Part shown: positions 26,343 through 35,309 of the stretch, piece by piece
Position numbering within the stretch: position 1 is the first letter of the stretch
How the letters are laid out: every line of letters begins with the position of its first letter
Assembly (NCBI RefSeq): GCF_001907245.1
Contig: NZ_MQSU01000003.1
Location: forward strand, 62,001 to 126,000
Source: Boudabousia liubingyangii
GTDB lineage: Bacteria > Actinomycetota > Actinomycetes > Actinomycetales > Actinomycetaceae
DNA: 64,000 nucleotides
Reading direction: 5' to 3'
Notes under the pieces: model-generated
The model's database searches: none
What the model was told of the DNA's origin: nothing
Seen by the model: only the letters and a program-made list of their open reading frames with translations
Made by a program: the position numbers and the translations under genes

Positions 26343-27041
26343 ATGGTTAACTCTGTTACAAAGCTTTTAAGTCTAATGCGAGAATGGAATTCGTTTGTAG
26401 AGTTTACGGGTGTTGACAGTAGCAACTGTATTGACGAAGTACAAAGTTATGCCACGTCGTTTGCTCTGCAGGTTAGTGATGCTGTTCGAGAACTAGAGGG
26501 CGCTGATAACTGTGAAACTGATTTAACAATCTGCAAGGATTTACTCAAAGATTACTTACCGCGCTTTTTTGGACGAACTACATTCAAATTTGACCGATAT
26601 GTTTTGAGATCTGTCGAAGCTGCTGAAGAAAATTTAGGTAGGATTATTCCGCTTCCTCATTATTTGAGTAGGGAGGAAATCGATGACTTACGTGCTTCCT
26701 TTGAGGAACTTCTTGTTTTAGCGGATGGACTAGAAAAGTATTCTAATTATCTCTTCCGAATTCTAAATATCGAGGTAAAAAGAGGACTTGAGCTCGTTGT
26801 CGATATTGAGCCAGAATCATTAAATTATATAGCTCTTCATGAAGTGTTATTTAAAGTTATGGGAATTTTTACAATGTTACTCATGCTTTTATCCGAGCAG
26901 CAGGAAGATTCAGCAAAGCGAGAAGGGCTATTTAATCTTTGGAAACGGTTCGCTAGACAGTGCGTGGCATGGGGAGCAGATGTTAGCGCATCGGCAGTGG
27001 GTGAAATATTGGCTGGAACGATAGAATCCTTAATTCCGTAG
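26343..27041 (+). CDS. Hypothetical protein, mostly helical
   Basis: About 232 residues, acidic and rich in predicted helix, with one hydrophobic stretch near residues 175-190 (LFKVMGIFTMLLMLL) that could be a membrane segment or a buried helix. No family or catalytic motif recognised. I prefer ATG 26343 because GAGGG lies about 6 nt upstream; the ATG at 26331 has its purine-rich sequence directly abutting. Strongly AT-rich relative to the rest of the window. It ends about 105 nt before a convergent lipoprotein gene. Confidence 0.6.
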   Translation: MVNSVTKLLSLMREWNSFVEFTGVDSSNCIDEVQSYATSFALQVSDAVRELEGADNCETDLTICKDLLKDYLPRFFGRTTFKFDRYVLRSVEAAEENLGRIIPLPHYLSREEIDDLRASFEELLVLADGLEKYSNYLFRILNIEVKRGLELVVDIEPESLNYIALHEVLFKVMGIFTMLLMLLSEQQEDSAKREGLFNLWKRFARQCVAWGADVSASAVGEILAGTIESLIP

Positions 27042-27146
27042 GGGTAACTGCATGGTCTTTCCAATTATTTAATGAATAAGCCATGAGTTTGGAAAGGTTA
27101 ATGATTCTAATGCATGCTGCCTAGGTCTTTGCGAACGTAGCTAATT

Positions 27147-27605
27147 TCATTTATTGCGCAGTTGACCGCAACGATCATTGGCACTTTGAATCGAGCTACG
27201 GAATTCTTGACTATACTTTTCAAAGAGATACGAACCGTGTGAGTCAGTTATTGATTCAATAATTCCAGTTAAAGCCTCCGCGGTATTGCCGGTGTCTGTT
27301 GACAAGATTGAATCTGTGGCGTACTTGCTGGCATTTGTTGCGCTTGTACGCATGCTGTCTAACTTGCCCATTAAGTTATTCATGTCCCGATCGGTACCAT
27401 CAATGGCTTTTTGAGCGAGTGTCTGGATCTCTTGCGAACCCTTAATTACAGTGGTGACTAGATTGCATGCTCTTTGGTCGCCGTCGCTTAGTTGAGTGGT
27501 TGCTCTAGGACTATTTGTTCCATTATCTTTGTCGGCCCCGCATCCAGCTAATGAAAGAGAAATTGCAATAGTAGCAAGTGCGAATGAACGAATCTTCAAA
27601 TTCAT
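27147..27605 (-). CDS. Small lipoprotein
   Basis: A 152-residue protein with a lipoprotein signal (KIRSFALATIAISLSLAGC, lipidated Cys about residue 22), followed by a polar, helix-prone region with two further Cys (CNLV near 47 and RCGQ near 147) that could form a disulphide. No family recognised. AT-rich, convergent with the helical hypothetical gene. Confidence 0.7.
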   Translation of the reverse strand: MNLKIRSFALATIAISLSLAGCGADKDNGTNSPRATTQLSDGDQRACNLVTTVIKGSQEIQTLAQKAIDGTDRDMNNLMGKLDSMRTSATNASKYATDSILSTDTGNTAEALTGIIESITDSHGSYLFEKYSQEFRSSIQSANDRCGQLRNK

Positions 27606-27752
27606 ATTTTTAGGATAGTTTAGCTGTGATTATCTTTCCAACAGAAAGGGAACCGTGTTAAAAACTCAATGTTTAGTTTCAAATTAACGATGCAAATTCT
27701 ATAGTGTATTGGCTTTTATAAAAGCAAATATATCTTGCGTGGAAATAATAAA

Positions 27753-27782
27753 AACCCCGGTATTCCAACGAATACCGGGGTT
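27753..27782 (-). terminator. Terminator of tRNA-Ser
   Basis: AACCCCGGTATT / AATACCGGGGTT, a 12 bp stem with 6 nt loop, directly after the tRNA on the minus strand and followed there by TTTTTATTATT. Confidence 0.85.
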
Positions 27783-27787
27783 ATCTG

Positions 27788-27872
27788 CGGAGGATGGGGG
27801 ATTCGAACCCCCGAGGGCTTGCACCCAACACGCTTTCCAAGCGTGCGCCATAGGCCACTAGGCGAATCCTCC
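27788..27872 (-). tRNA. tRNA-Ser (anticodon GGA)
   Basis: The complement gives acceptor arm GGAGGAT/ATCCTCC, a D arm with GCCTAGTGGCC, anticodon arm CACGC-TTGGAAA-GCGTG with anticodon GGA, a long variable arm as expected for class II tRNA-Ser, and T arm GGGGGTTCGAATCCCCC. 85 nt; CCA is not encoded. Confidence 0.95.
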
Positions 27873-28054
27873 TAAGACAAAGAAAGACTATACCGGAAGA
27901 TTTTCCTCACGTCTAATCACAGATAGTTAAATTGGCCGCATTACTGGCAAGGAAGAAAACCAAAAACCTAGTACCTAAGCGAAAAAGCCCAAAAAATAGC
28001 GCACCCTCGGCGGGGGAAAGGAACAAAACGACCTCAGAACGGGCAGATCCTATG

Positions 28055-28060
28055 TATAAT
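28055..28060 (+). promoter_or_regulatory. -10 box of SRP RNA gene
   Basis: TATAAT, 7 nt upstream of the predicted first base (28068) of the SRP RNA. No clear -35 hexamer. Confidence 0.6.
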
Positions 28061-28067
28061 AGTGCGC

Positions 28068-28154
28068 GGATCCTCGCGTGACGGTATCGCACGAACCTCC
28101 CCAGGGCAGAAATGCAGCAAGGATAAGGGCGCTCTGCCGGGTACGCGGGGATTC
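28068..28154 (+). ncRNA. ffs: Signal recognition particle RNA (small 4.5S type)
   Basis: The ends pair over about 13 bp (GGATCCTCGCGTG with ACGCGGGGATTC region). The apical part shows the conserved domain IV symmetric loop and tetraloop, CCAGGGCAGAAATGCAGCAAGG, in which CAGG faces AGCA around a GAAA tetraloop. The size of about 87 nt is that of bacterial RNAs without an Alu domain. A TATAAT box lies just upstream. Location between a tRNA-Ser gene and dnaX-recR resembles the order seen near the origin in several Gram-positive bacteria. Confidence 0.85.
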
Positions 28155-28267
28155 TTAGTATCCAGAACCGCATACGCTGCCACCACCAGCGTCCAGAACA
28201 CATGCACTGCCCATCACCAGCGCAATCTGAACGGACTGCGTCAACACAGTGCCACGGGAGACTCTAA

Positions 28268-29725
28268 ATGGGGATCATCGACCTGATTAACTACTGGATG
28301 TACCTCTACATCCTAGTTGCCCTGCTAGTAGGCGTCGGACTAATCCTGACTGTCGTCACCAAAGGCGTGCAATTCATGCACCCCAAGCTGCTCTGGCAGT
28401 CCGTAGTCCGCTCCGGAAATAAAGACAACCCCGAAGCCGCCAACGAAAAAATCGACGGCATCTCATCCTTCCAAGCCTTCACCGTAGGCCTAGCCTCCCG
28501 CGTGGGCGTAGGTAATATCTCCGGCGTGGCCCTGGCACTAGTCGCCGGCGGCCCCGGCTCCCTATTCTGGATGTGGATCGTCGCCCTAGTGGGCATGGCC
28601 TCCAGCTTCGTCGAATCCACCCTAGCCCAGATCTTCAAAGAAAAAGACGCTGACGGCACCTTCCGAGGCGGCCCCGCCTACTACATCAAAAACGGCCTAC
28701 GCCTACCCAAACTAGGCGCCTTCTTCGCCGTCCTTATCCTGTTCTCCGTAGGTATCTGCGTGGTCATGGTCCAGTCCAATACCGTCGCCGACATGGTGGC
28801 CAGCTCCCACCAGGTCCCGCACTGGGTTACCGGCCTAATCCTGGCCCTACTAACCGCGCCGGTCGTCATCGGCGGCCTCAAGTCCGTCGCCAAAGTGACC
28901 TCTTGGCTGGCACCCATCATGGCCCTGGTTTACGTGGCCGCCGCGATCGTGGTCCTAGTGCTCAACTACCGCGAAATCCCCACCGTCTTTTCTCAGATCA
29001 TCGGTGGTGCCTTCGGTACCAACCAGGCCATGGCCGGAATCGGTGGCGGCATTCTGGCTGCCATCCTGAATGGTACCCGCCGTGGGGTCTTCTCTAACGA
29101 GGCCGGTCTAGGTTCCGTCCCCAACGCCGCCGGTACCGCCACCGTCGCCCATCCCGTCCGTCAGGGCTACATTCAAGCCTTCGGCGTTTTCGTGGACACC
29201 ATCCTGGTCTGTTCCGCCACCGGCTTCCTGATCATCATGGCCACCAACACCTACCAGCCCGGCGTGGACCTAAGCGAACAGGGTGCCTCCCTAACCCAGA
29301 GTGCCCTAGCGGAACACCTAGGCACCTGGACCGGCTGGCCCATGGAAATCCTGCTGCTAGTCCTAGTGTTCTCTACCGTCCTAGGCTGCTACTCATACGG
29401 CCAAGTAAACGTCGACTACCTAGTCGAACAGGCCGGCGGTAAAGCCGACCAGCACCTAGTGGCCCGTCGCCTCTTTGCCGTGGTCGTCACCATCGCCACC
29501 TTCACCGGTACCGTCTTCCCGCTACCCTTCGTCTGGTCCCTAGCGGACGTGGCCCTAGGTATTGGGGCGATCATCAACCTGGTCGTAATCGTGGTCCTAG
29601 TCCCCTGGGTACTAGATGCCCTCAAGGACTTCTACGGCCAGTCCAAGGCTGGTAAAGACCCGATCTACCACGCTATTCAGCGTCCCAATACTCGCGGTGA
29701 AATCCCCGCGGGTGTCTGGGAATAA
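28268..29725 (+). CDS. Alanine/glycine:sodium symporter (AGCS family)
   Basis: Membrane carrier of 485 residues with about 11 helices, importing alanine or glycine with sodium. Family landmarks are VGVGNISGVALALVAGGPGSLFWMW near residue 80, GGPAYYI near 138, GIGGGILAAILNGTRRGVFSNEAGLGSVPNAAGTA near 250-290 (the AGCS signature), and QVNVDYL near 380. GGGAG lies 9 nt before ATG 28268. Leucine codons are dominated by CTA in this gene. An SGNH hydrolase gene follows 17 nt later. Confidence 0.93.
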   Translation: MGIIDLINYWMYLYILVALLVGVGLILTVVTKGVQFMHPKLLWQSVVRSGNKDNPEAANEKIDGISSFQAFTVGLASRVGVGNISGVALALVAGGPGSLFWMWIVALVGMASSFVESTLAQIFKEKDADGTFRGGPAYYIKNGLRLPKLGAFFAVLILFSVGICVVMVQSNTVADMVASSHQVPHWVTGLILALLTAPVVIGGLKSVAKVTSWLAPIMALVYVAAAIVVLVLNYREIPTVFSQIIGGAFGTNQAMAGIGGGILAAILNGTRRGVFSNEAGLGSVPNAAGTATVAHPVRQGYIQAFGVFVDTILVCSATGFLIIMATNTYQPGVDLSEQGASLTQSALAEHLGTWTGWPMEILLLVLVFSTVLGCYSYGQVNVDYLVEQAGGKADQHLVARRLFAVVVTIATFTGTVFPLPFVWSLADVALGIGAIINLVVIVVLVPWVLDALKDFYGQSKAGKDPIYHAIQRPNTRGEIPAGVWE

Positions 29726-29742
29726 AAACCCCAAGGAGTCCA

Positions 29743-30351
29743 ATGACGCAGCCCCAGATAGTTTTCTACGGAGACTCTATAGTTAGCGGTTACCTACGCG
29801 GCGGCAGCCCCGATACCCGCTTCAGTAGCATCCTGGCGAACCTGCTGGGCGCGCAAGAACTCAACTACGCCATTGACGGCCTAGGCTACCTAGCGCAGCC
29901 CCCGGTCGGGCCTGACACCATCGAGCTGATTCAACAAAACATGCTCAAACAGGCCCCCAAAGCGGACCTGCTGATGGTCTGCCTAGGCGTCAACGACGTC
30001 CCCCTCATGCGGGATTACGCCCCGCAGGTCTTCGCGGCCGTCCACGAGCAACTCACGCAGATCGCTGAGGCCCGAAACGGCCAGCCCACCCTGATCAGCA
30101 TGTACTACCCGGGAACCCAACTAGGGGAGCGATCCCTAGCCCTAGTGGACTACCTAGAACAGCAGTGCCAAGAACTAGGACTGACCTTCACCCGGGCCCT
30201 AATTGGGGCCACCGGTGGGCTACCCCAGTTCCACCACAATGATCGGATCCACCCCAACCCAGCCGGTCACGCCCTGCTAGCCCAAGCAGCTTTGGCCGCA
30301 GTGCGCGAACTTCACGTGCCCGCCCTGCAAGGCACCACTGAAGACCGTTAA
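29743..30351 (+). CDS. SGNH/GDSL hydrolase
   Basis: A 202-residue esterase-fold protein without signal peptide. Block I is VFYGDSIVSGY (nucleophile Ser near residue 10), block II has an oxyanion Gly region, block III is LGVNDVP near 82, and block V DRIHPNPAGHAL near 167 supplies the catalytic Asp-His pair. Substrate unknown; cytoplasmic deacylation is likely. AAGGAG precedes the ATG, and the gene follows the AGCS symporter closely and precedes dnaX by 9 nt. Confidence 0.87.
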   Translation: MTQPQIVFYGDSIVSGYLRGGSPDTRFSSILANLLGAQELNYAIDGLGYLAQPPVGPDTIELIQQNMLKQAPKADLLMVCLGVNDVPLMRDYAPQVFAAVHEQLTQIAEARNGQPTLISMYYPGTQLGERSLALVDYLEQQCQELGLTFTRALIGATGGLPQFHHNDRIHPNPAGHALLAQAALAAVRELHVPALQGTTEDR

Positions 30352-30360
30352 AGTTATCCC
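30349..30360 (+). promoter_or_regulatory. Possible TANNNT box of dnaX
   Basis: TAAAGT at 30349-30354 ends 6 nt before the dnaX ATG; no Shine-Dalgarno is visible. It overlaps the stop of the SGNH hydrolase gene. Confidence 0.35.
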
Positions 30361-33300
30361 ATGAGTACCGCACTATACCGACGCTACCGGCCCCAAACCT
30401 TCGAAGAAGTAATCGGGCAAGAACACGTAACGCAGCCCCTCCAGGCCGCCCTAAAATCCGGGCGAATCAACCACGCGTACCTGTTCTCCGGCCCGCGCGG
30501 GTGCGGCAAAACCACCTCGGCTCGAATCCTGGCCCGCTGCCTAAACTGCGTTGAAGGCCCCACCGACACCCCTTGCGGTAAGTGCCCCTCTTGTGTGGAA
30601 CTAGCGACCGGCGGACCTGGCTCCCTAGACGTCGTCGAAATCGACGCCGCCAGCCACAATGGTGTCGATGATGCTCGTGACCTACGTGAACGCGCCAGCT
30701 TCGCGCCCGTCCGCGACCGCTACAAGGTGTTCATCCTGGACGAGGCCCACATGGTCACCCCGCAGGGCTTCAACGCCCTACTGAAACTGGTGGAAGAACC
30801 CCCGCCGCACATTAAGTTCGTCTTCGCGACCACCGAACCCGATAAGGTCCTGGGGACCATCCGTTCGCGTACCCACCACTATCCCTTCCGCCTGGTTCCG
30901 CCCGACACCATGGGCAAGTACCTGAACCAGCTGTGCGAGTCTGAAAATATTCACGTCGAGGATGGCGTGCTGCCCCTAGTTATGCGTGCCGGTGGCGGGT
31001 CCGTCCGTGACTCCCTCTCCGTCCTAGACCAGCTCATGGCCGGGGCCGAGGAAGGTACCGTCACCTACCAGCGGGCCGTTTCCCTACTTGGTTTCACCGA
31101 CGAGGGCCTCATGGAGGCCACCATTAACGCCCTAGCTGAACGTAACGGACCGCAGGCTTTCCAGGCCGTTGAGTCCCTGGTTGGTTCCGGGCATGACCCG
31201 CGTCGATTCGTGGAAGACCTACTGCAGCGACTACGCGACCTGGTGATCCTGGCGGTCGCGGGGGAGCGTGCTGACAGTATCTTCGCGGCGCTGCCCTCTG
31301 ACCAGCTGGAACTAATGAAGCGTCAGGCTGCTGCTTTTGGTGGGGCTCGCCTATCCCGTGCTGCCGATCTGACCGCGGAAGCTTTTACCACCATGAACGG
31401 GGCTACCAGCCCTCGCTTGCTGTTGGAACTACTGTTGGCCCGCATTCTTATGGCTACGGGGGCTAGCCCCTCGCCGGCCGTGCAGCTAGGACAGGGGGAA
31501 GCGGCAGGTACTGCTGAGGCTCCGGTAGTGGGTGCTCCGGTGTCGGGTGAGTCAGCGCCAAGTGCGGCCGGTGGTGCTGGTATGGGTGCCGGCGCAACCT
31601 CGGCCCCCGGTAATGCGGCTGCAGCTGCCCCCGCGGCTGGTGGAGCTGGAGCCACTGGCGGGAACTCTGCCATGCACCAAGTACTGGCCATGACCGGCCG
31701 GATGAGCGCCCAGGAAGCCCCTAAGGAACAGACCGCTAAGGAAACGGAGGCGGCTGCCCCCGCACCGGCGCCGGCTCAGGAACCGGCAACCGAAGCTAAA
31801 CCTTCCGAAAGTGCGGCCCCGCAGGTTTCCGAAACTAAGATCGAAGAACCTGAGGAAACCCCGTCCAGCCCGCAGGTAGAAGCCATTGCTCAGGCCACCA
31901 AGGAATCCACCGTGGCCACTCCGGAAGAGATCGTGGAAGAGCAGGCCGAATCTGAAACCGCCGCGGAACCGGTCACCCTAGAATCTGACCCTGAAGCGAA
32001 CCCCGCCGGCCCGGCCGACGTGAAGGACGCGCAGGAAGAACCCGAGGTGGAAGCTCCGTCTGCCACTGCCGCCCCTGAGGCCCCCGTTTCGGCTGAGTCC
32101 CCGGCCAGCCCGGCACCCTCGGAAACCCCGGAGCAACCTGCCGAACAGGGCAATGAGCCGGCTGCCAGCCCGGCAACGCCAGAGCCCGCCGCCCCGGCGG
32201 TCCCGCCCACGCCCGCAGATCGCCGCAAGGAGCTAGCTGCCGCCTGGGACCAGATCCGCGCCACCGCCGAAAACAAGAGCCGCTTACTACTGCAGTTCAT
32301 TGACCAGTGCCTACGCCCCGGCCCGCTAGCCGGCGACGGTTTCCAGTACCTGATCATCCAGAGCGAAGGTCAGATCGAGATGGCCAACCGTCGCTACCTG
32401 CCGGACCTAGTGCCGATTATCGAAAACCAACTGCAGCACCCCGTCAAGATCCGCGTCGCCACTGAAAACCAGGTCGCCCAGCTAGTCTCTGACGCCATGG
32501 CCGCCCCAGAAGCAGCCACCCCGAAAGTAGCCACCCCGGAACCTGCTGCTCCGGCAGGGGGACCCCAGGCTTCAGCCCCCGAAGCACCAAAAAAAGCTGA
32601 GGGGCTCGCGGCCCCCGAAACTCGCGCAGCCACCCCAGAACCCGCTGCGCCCGTAACACCCCCGCAGCCTGAAATCCCCGAGGACGACCCCTTCCTAGAC
32701 GGTTGGGGACCCGTAGCCGTACCCGGACAAGGCCTACACGCCAACCCGGAACCCGCACAAAACCAAGCGGAAACCCCGGCCCAGAACCAGGCTGAAAGCC
32801 AGGGCCCAGCCGCGGCGGAAACCACGGCGGAAGCCCAGTCCGGCCCAGCAGCGGAACCCGAACAAGAAGCCGAAACTATTAAGGCTGCCAACCAGGACAC
32901 TGCCTCGGAAACAGCCTGGGAAGCGGTCGCGCCCGCCGCAGCCACCCCGGGAACTGAACCCGCTGACCCGGAAGAACCCCAGGACGCCGACGCCTACTGC
33001 GACTTCGACGATGACGAGGACGAAGAACCGCTAACCCCCGAACCCGCCACCTCGGCGGCACCCAGCAGCCCGGGCAGCCTAGGCACTACCAACCCGGCCG
33101 CCACCAACACTGCCGCCCCCGCCTTCGGGACCGTCGCCAGCCTAAGCGGCAGCGCGGGCAGTGAACTGTCCTGGAAGGAACGGATCGAACAGACCGCCCG
33201 CCAAATCGAAACCATTCACCAACAGCAAGAAGCCCAAGACTTCACCTTCGACGACGCTGACATGCCTTCAGAGTTCGACGAAGAATACACCGGTGAAACC

Positions 33301-33372
33301 GAACTGGCCGGAGTCAAAGTAGTTGCCGAAGTCCTAGGGGCAACGGTGATCAAAGAAAGCATTGAGGGATAA
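30361..33372 (+). CDS. dnaX: DNA polymerase III subunit gamma/tau
   Basis: Clamp-loader ATPase that connects the replicative polymerases. Domains I-III (about 1-370) are canonical: [15 protein letters not shown], Walker [14 protein letters not shown] near 43, a zinc module CLNC...CGKCPSC near 60-78, Walker B FILDEAHM near 123, and the sensor [10 protein letters not shown] near 215. The remainder is unusually long (1003 residues total): an Ala/Pro/Glu-rich linker from 375 to 615, a folded block at about 617-705 ([27 protein letters not shown]), a second disordered acidic stretch and a small C-terminal block. A candidate -1 frameshift site lies at codons 744-745. recR follows after 5 nt. Confidence 0.95.
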   Translation: MSTALYRRYRPQTFEEVIGQEHVTQPLQAALKSGRINHAYLFSGPRGCGKTTSARILARCLNCVEGPTDTPCGKCPSCVELATGGPGSLDVVEIDAASHNGVDDARDLRERASFAPVRDRYKVFILDEAHMVTPQGFNALLKLVEEPPPHIKFVFATTEPDKVLGTIRSRTHHYPFRLVPPDTMGKYLNQLCESENIHVEDGVLPLVMRAGGGSVRDSLSVLDQLMAGAEEGTVTYQRAVSLLGFTDEGLMEATINALAERNGPQAFQAVESLVGSGHDPRRFVEDLLQRLRDLVILAVAGERADSIFAALPSDQLELMKRQAAAFGGARLSRAADLTAEAFTTMNGATSPRLLLELLLARILMATGASPSPAVQLGQGEAAGTAEAPVVGAPVSGESAPSAAGGAGMGAGATSAPGNAAAAAPAAGGAGATGGNSAMHQVLAMTGRMSAQEAPKEQTAKETEAAAPAPAPAQEPATEAKPSESAAPQVSETKIEEPEETPSSPQVEAIAQATKESTVATPEEIVEEQAESETAAEPVTLESDPEANPAGPADVKDAQEEPEVEAPSATAAPEAPVSAESPASPAPSETPEQPAEQGNEPAASPATPEPAAPAVPPTPADRRKELAAAWDQIRATAENKSRLLLQFIDQCLRPGPLAGDGFQYLIIQSEGQIEMANRRYLPDLVPIIENQLQHPVKIRVATENQVAQLVSDAMAAPEAATPKVATPEPAAPAGGPQASAPEAPKKAEGLAAPETRAATPEPAAPVTPPQPEIPEDDPFLDGWGPVAVPGQGLHANPEPAQNQAETPAQNQAESQGPAAAETTAEAQSGPAAEPEQEAETIKAANQDTASETAWEAVAPAAATPGTEPADPEEPQDADAYCDFDDDEDEEPLTPEPATSAAPSSPGSLGTTNPAATNTAAPAFGTVASLSGSAGSELSWKERIEQTARQIETIHQQQEAQDFTFDDADMPSEFDEEYTGETELAGVKVVAEVLGATVIKESIEG
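32589..32615 (+). promoter_or_regulatory. Candidate programmed -1 frameshift (or slippage) site in dnaX
   Basis: In frame, the bases form the heptamer A AAA AAA (32589-32595). A 5 nt spacer is followed by a hairpin GGGGC-TCGCG-GCCCC (32601-32615). After a -1 shift the next codons are AGC and TGA, giving a product of 746 residues. The layout parallels E. coli dnaX, where a similar site makes gamma. No Shine-Dalgarno-like stimulator is obvious upstream. Confidence 0.45.
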
Positions 33373-33377
33373 ATAGC

Positions 33378-33971
33378 GTGTACGAAGGCGCCATCCAAGA
33401 CCTAATCGACGAACTAGGCCAACTACCCGGAGTCGGACCCAAATCCGCCCAACGCATCGCCTTCCACATTATGGAAGCCGAAACCGAGGACGTAGAACGA
33501 CTCCGCGCCGCCCTAGCCGCCGTCAAAACCCGCGTCAAACACTGCGAAACCTGCGGCAACCTAGCCGAAGGGGAACAGTGCAGCATCTGCCTAGACCCCC
33601 GACGCGACCAAAGCACCATCTGCGTCATCGAACAAGCCCCCGACGTACAAGCCATCGAACGCACCCACGCCTACCGCGGCCTGTACCACGTCCTAGGCGG
33701 AGCCATTGACCCCATCCGCGGGATCGGCCCCGAACAGCTACGCATCCGCCAGTTGCTGGCCCGACTGCAAAACTCAGAAGTCAAAGAAATCGTCATCGCC
33801 ACCGACCCCAATATCGAGGGCGAAGCCACCGCCACCTACCTGGCACGCATGCTGGAAACCATGAACATCCCCACCAGCCGCCTAGCCCTAGGCCTACCCG
33901 TCGGCGGGGACCTAGAATACGCGGACGAAATCACCCTCTCCCGGGCCTTCGAAGGCCGCCGGATCATGTAG
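33378..33971 (+). CDS. recR: Recombination mediator protein RecR
   Basis: Works with RecF/RecO in loading RecA at gaps. 197 residues, family length. A helix-hairpin-helix ([19 protein letters not shown]) at 13-31 is followed by a C4 zinc finger ([16 protein letters not shown] near 55-70) and a Toprim domain with [32 protein letters not shown] and [18 protein letters not shown] start behind AGGGA, 5 nt after dnaX: the common dnaX-recR pair (the usual intervening ebfC/yaaK gene is absent). Confidence 0.96.
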   Translation: MYEGAIQDLIDELGQLPGVGPKSAQRIAFHIMEAETEDVERLRAALAAVKTRVKHCETCGNLAEGEQCSICLDPRRDQSTICVIEQAPDVQAIERTHAYRGLYHVLGGAIDPIRGIGPEQLRIRQLLARLQNSEVKEIVIATDPNIEGEATATYLARMLETMNIPTSRLALGLPVGGDLEYADEITLSRAFEGRRIM

Positions 33972-33994
33972 GGAGATACTGCAGCTAAAAGCAA

Positions 33995-34025
33995 TGTGGG
34001 GACTACCAAACCGGTAGTCCCCACA
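33995..34025 (+). terminator. Terminator after recR
   Basis: Perfect 13 bp stem TGTGGGGACTACC / GGTAGTCCCCACA with loop AAACC, 24 nt after the recR stop. Confidence 0.8.
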
Positions 34026-34130
34026 TCTAATTCGACTCTGTGTGCTTTCGGGGCTGTACCCGCTCTACTAAAGCGCGGTTTTCCACGCCTTAGCAGCTAG
34101 CTGGTAAGCCTTGCCGTGACACCGTCACTG

Positions 34131-35309
34131 TCAGGCGATACGCACACCAGGCTGGAGCTTCTTATAAGGCAGCTTCAACCGGGCACTACCACGCCAGACA
34201 AAGACCCAAAGCATGCCCACATAGATGAACAAGGCAACGATCCAGTCATAAGTGATTAGATTTCCGGTGACCACGAAGCCGGCCGGCTGTAGATCCTCAA
34301 GCGTCTTAACGCCATCACCACCACAATCATGAGGGTAAACGCCCGAAGAAATTCGGTCGCTGTTATTGGTGAAAGCAGTGGAGTAGCGGTAGGTAGTGTT
34401 CATTATCTGCAGCGAAGAAAAACCCTTAAGGTTAATGTGCTCCAAGGAAGCTTTACCAGTCTCAACGGGGATACCCAAGGGGCCAACCGACAGCAGGATC
34501 GGGTTAATGCCGTTCAACCACCAGAGGTTAATCGAGGGAGCCACTGAATGACGCTCTTCAAACCTACAGAATTCCCGGGGGTAGGGAGCCCCTTGCTTTA
34601 GTGCCTGCATTTCAGACTCAGAAAGCGAGGAATTCGCCGGATCGTCCAGAGCCCTACGGTATTCAGGCTTCAAGGTGCTGGTTTCAATGACGGCCCCAGA
34701 GCGCGGTGACATGAAAGTTGCGTAGGCCGAAATGATCAACGGGCCGATCATTAAGCCAAATAGGACCGCAAAGGTAATACCCAGCGAACCAGCTGTTCGT
34801 TTAGCAACACTAGAGGTATAAACGGCTAGGCCTGAGATCGTCAAAACCACAATCGAACTGACCAGCAGCATTGTGATTCGCGGAATGATCAAACCAAAAT
34901 TCGCCAAAAATAAGGTTGGCAACATGATGACCAAAGAAACCGCCGGGACCATCATGGCGGCGATCCAAGAGCTGAAAATCTTGCCCCAAATAATGGCCGA
35001 AGAAGAAATCGGGGTAATCTGCAATACCGCTAGGGTGCGGTTATTACGGTCACCGTTAATCGCTGAAGCACCCCAAATCGCAGCCAAAAGTGAGGCCATA
35101 CCAACTGAGATGAAGTAGGACGTATCGAAGATTGCCCCAATGGTGATGCCAAAGAAATCATCGCTTAGGGAATACTGCGGGCTGGTGATGATCGGGAATA
35201 GGGAAATAAAGGCCACTAGACCTAGGGAAATGCCCAGTACCCACTTGAACTTCGTGGTCCTAAAACGCTGGCGTAGATCCAGCTTAGTAACTAGCCAAAT
35301 ATCAGTCAT
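34131..35309 (-). CDS. ABC-2 type transporter permease
   Basis: A 392-residue membrane subunit with one helix near residue 24-42, a cluster of helices from 55 to 200, a large hydrophilic segment (about 205-340) and a final helix near 360. It resembles permeases of the ABC-2/NatB class. It overlaps the ATPase gene by 8 nt, so the two form a coupled pair. The exported substrate cannot be inferred. Confidence 0.82.
   Translation of the reverse strand: MTDIWLVTKLDLRQRFRTTKFKWVLGISLGLVAFISLFPIITSPQYSLSDDFFGITIGAIFDTSYFISVGMASLLAAIWGASAINGDRNNRTLAVLQITPISSSAIIWGKIFSSWIAAMMVPAVSLVIMLPTLFLANFGLIIPRITMLLVSSIVVLTISGLAVYTSSVAKRTAGSLGITFAVLFGLMIGPLIISAYATFMSPRSGAVIETSTLKPEYRRALDDPANSSLSESEMQALKQGAPYPREFCRFEERHSVAPSINLWWLNGINPILLSVGPLGIPVETGKASLEHINLKGFSSLQIMNTTYRYSTAFTNNSDRISSGVYPHDCGGDGVKTLEDLQPAGFVVTGNLITYDWIVALFIYVGMLWVFVWRGSARLKLPYKKLQPGVRIA

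Noticed and set aside
23838-27700. Prophage or insertion sequence in the AT-rich block
   Set aside because: No integrase, transposase, terminal repeats of IS type or phage structural genes were seen. The tRNA-Ser at its end is intact, with no second att-like copy noticed.
31323-33061. Long open frames on the minus strand of dnaX (for example 31323-31691, 31890-32357, 32394-32945)
   Set aside because: They mirror the Ala/Pro/Glu-rich coding repeats of dnaX and are low-complexity (Ser/Gly/Ala) with no start signals. Treated as antisense shadows.
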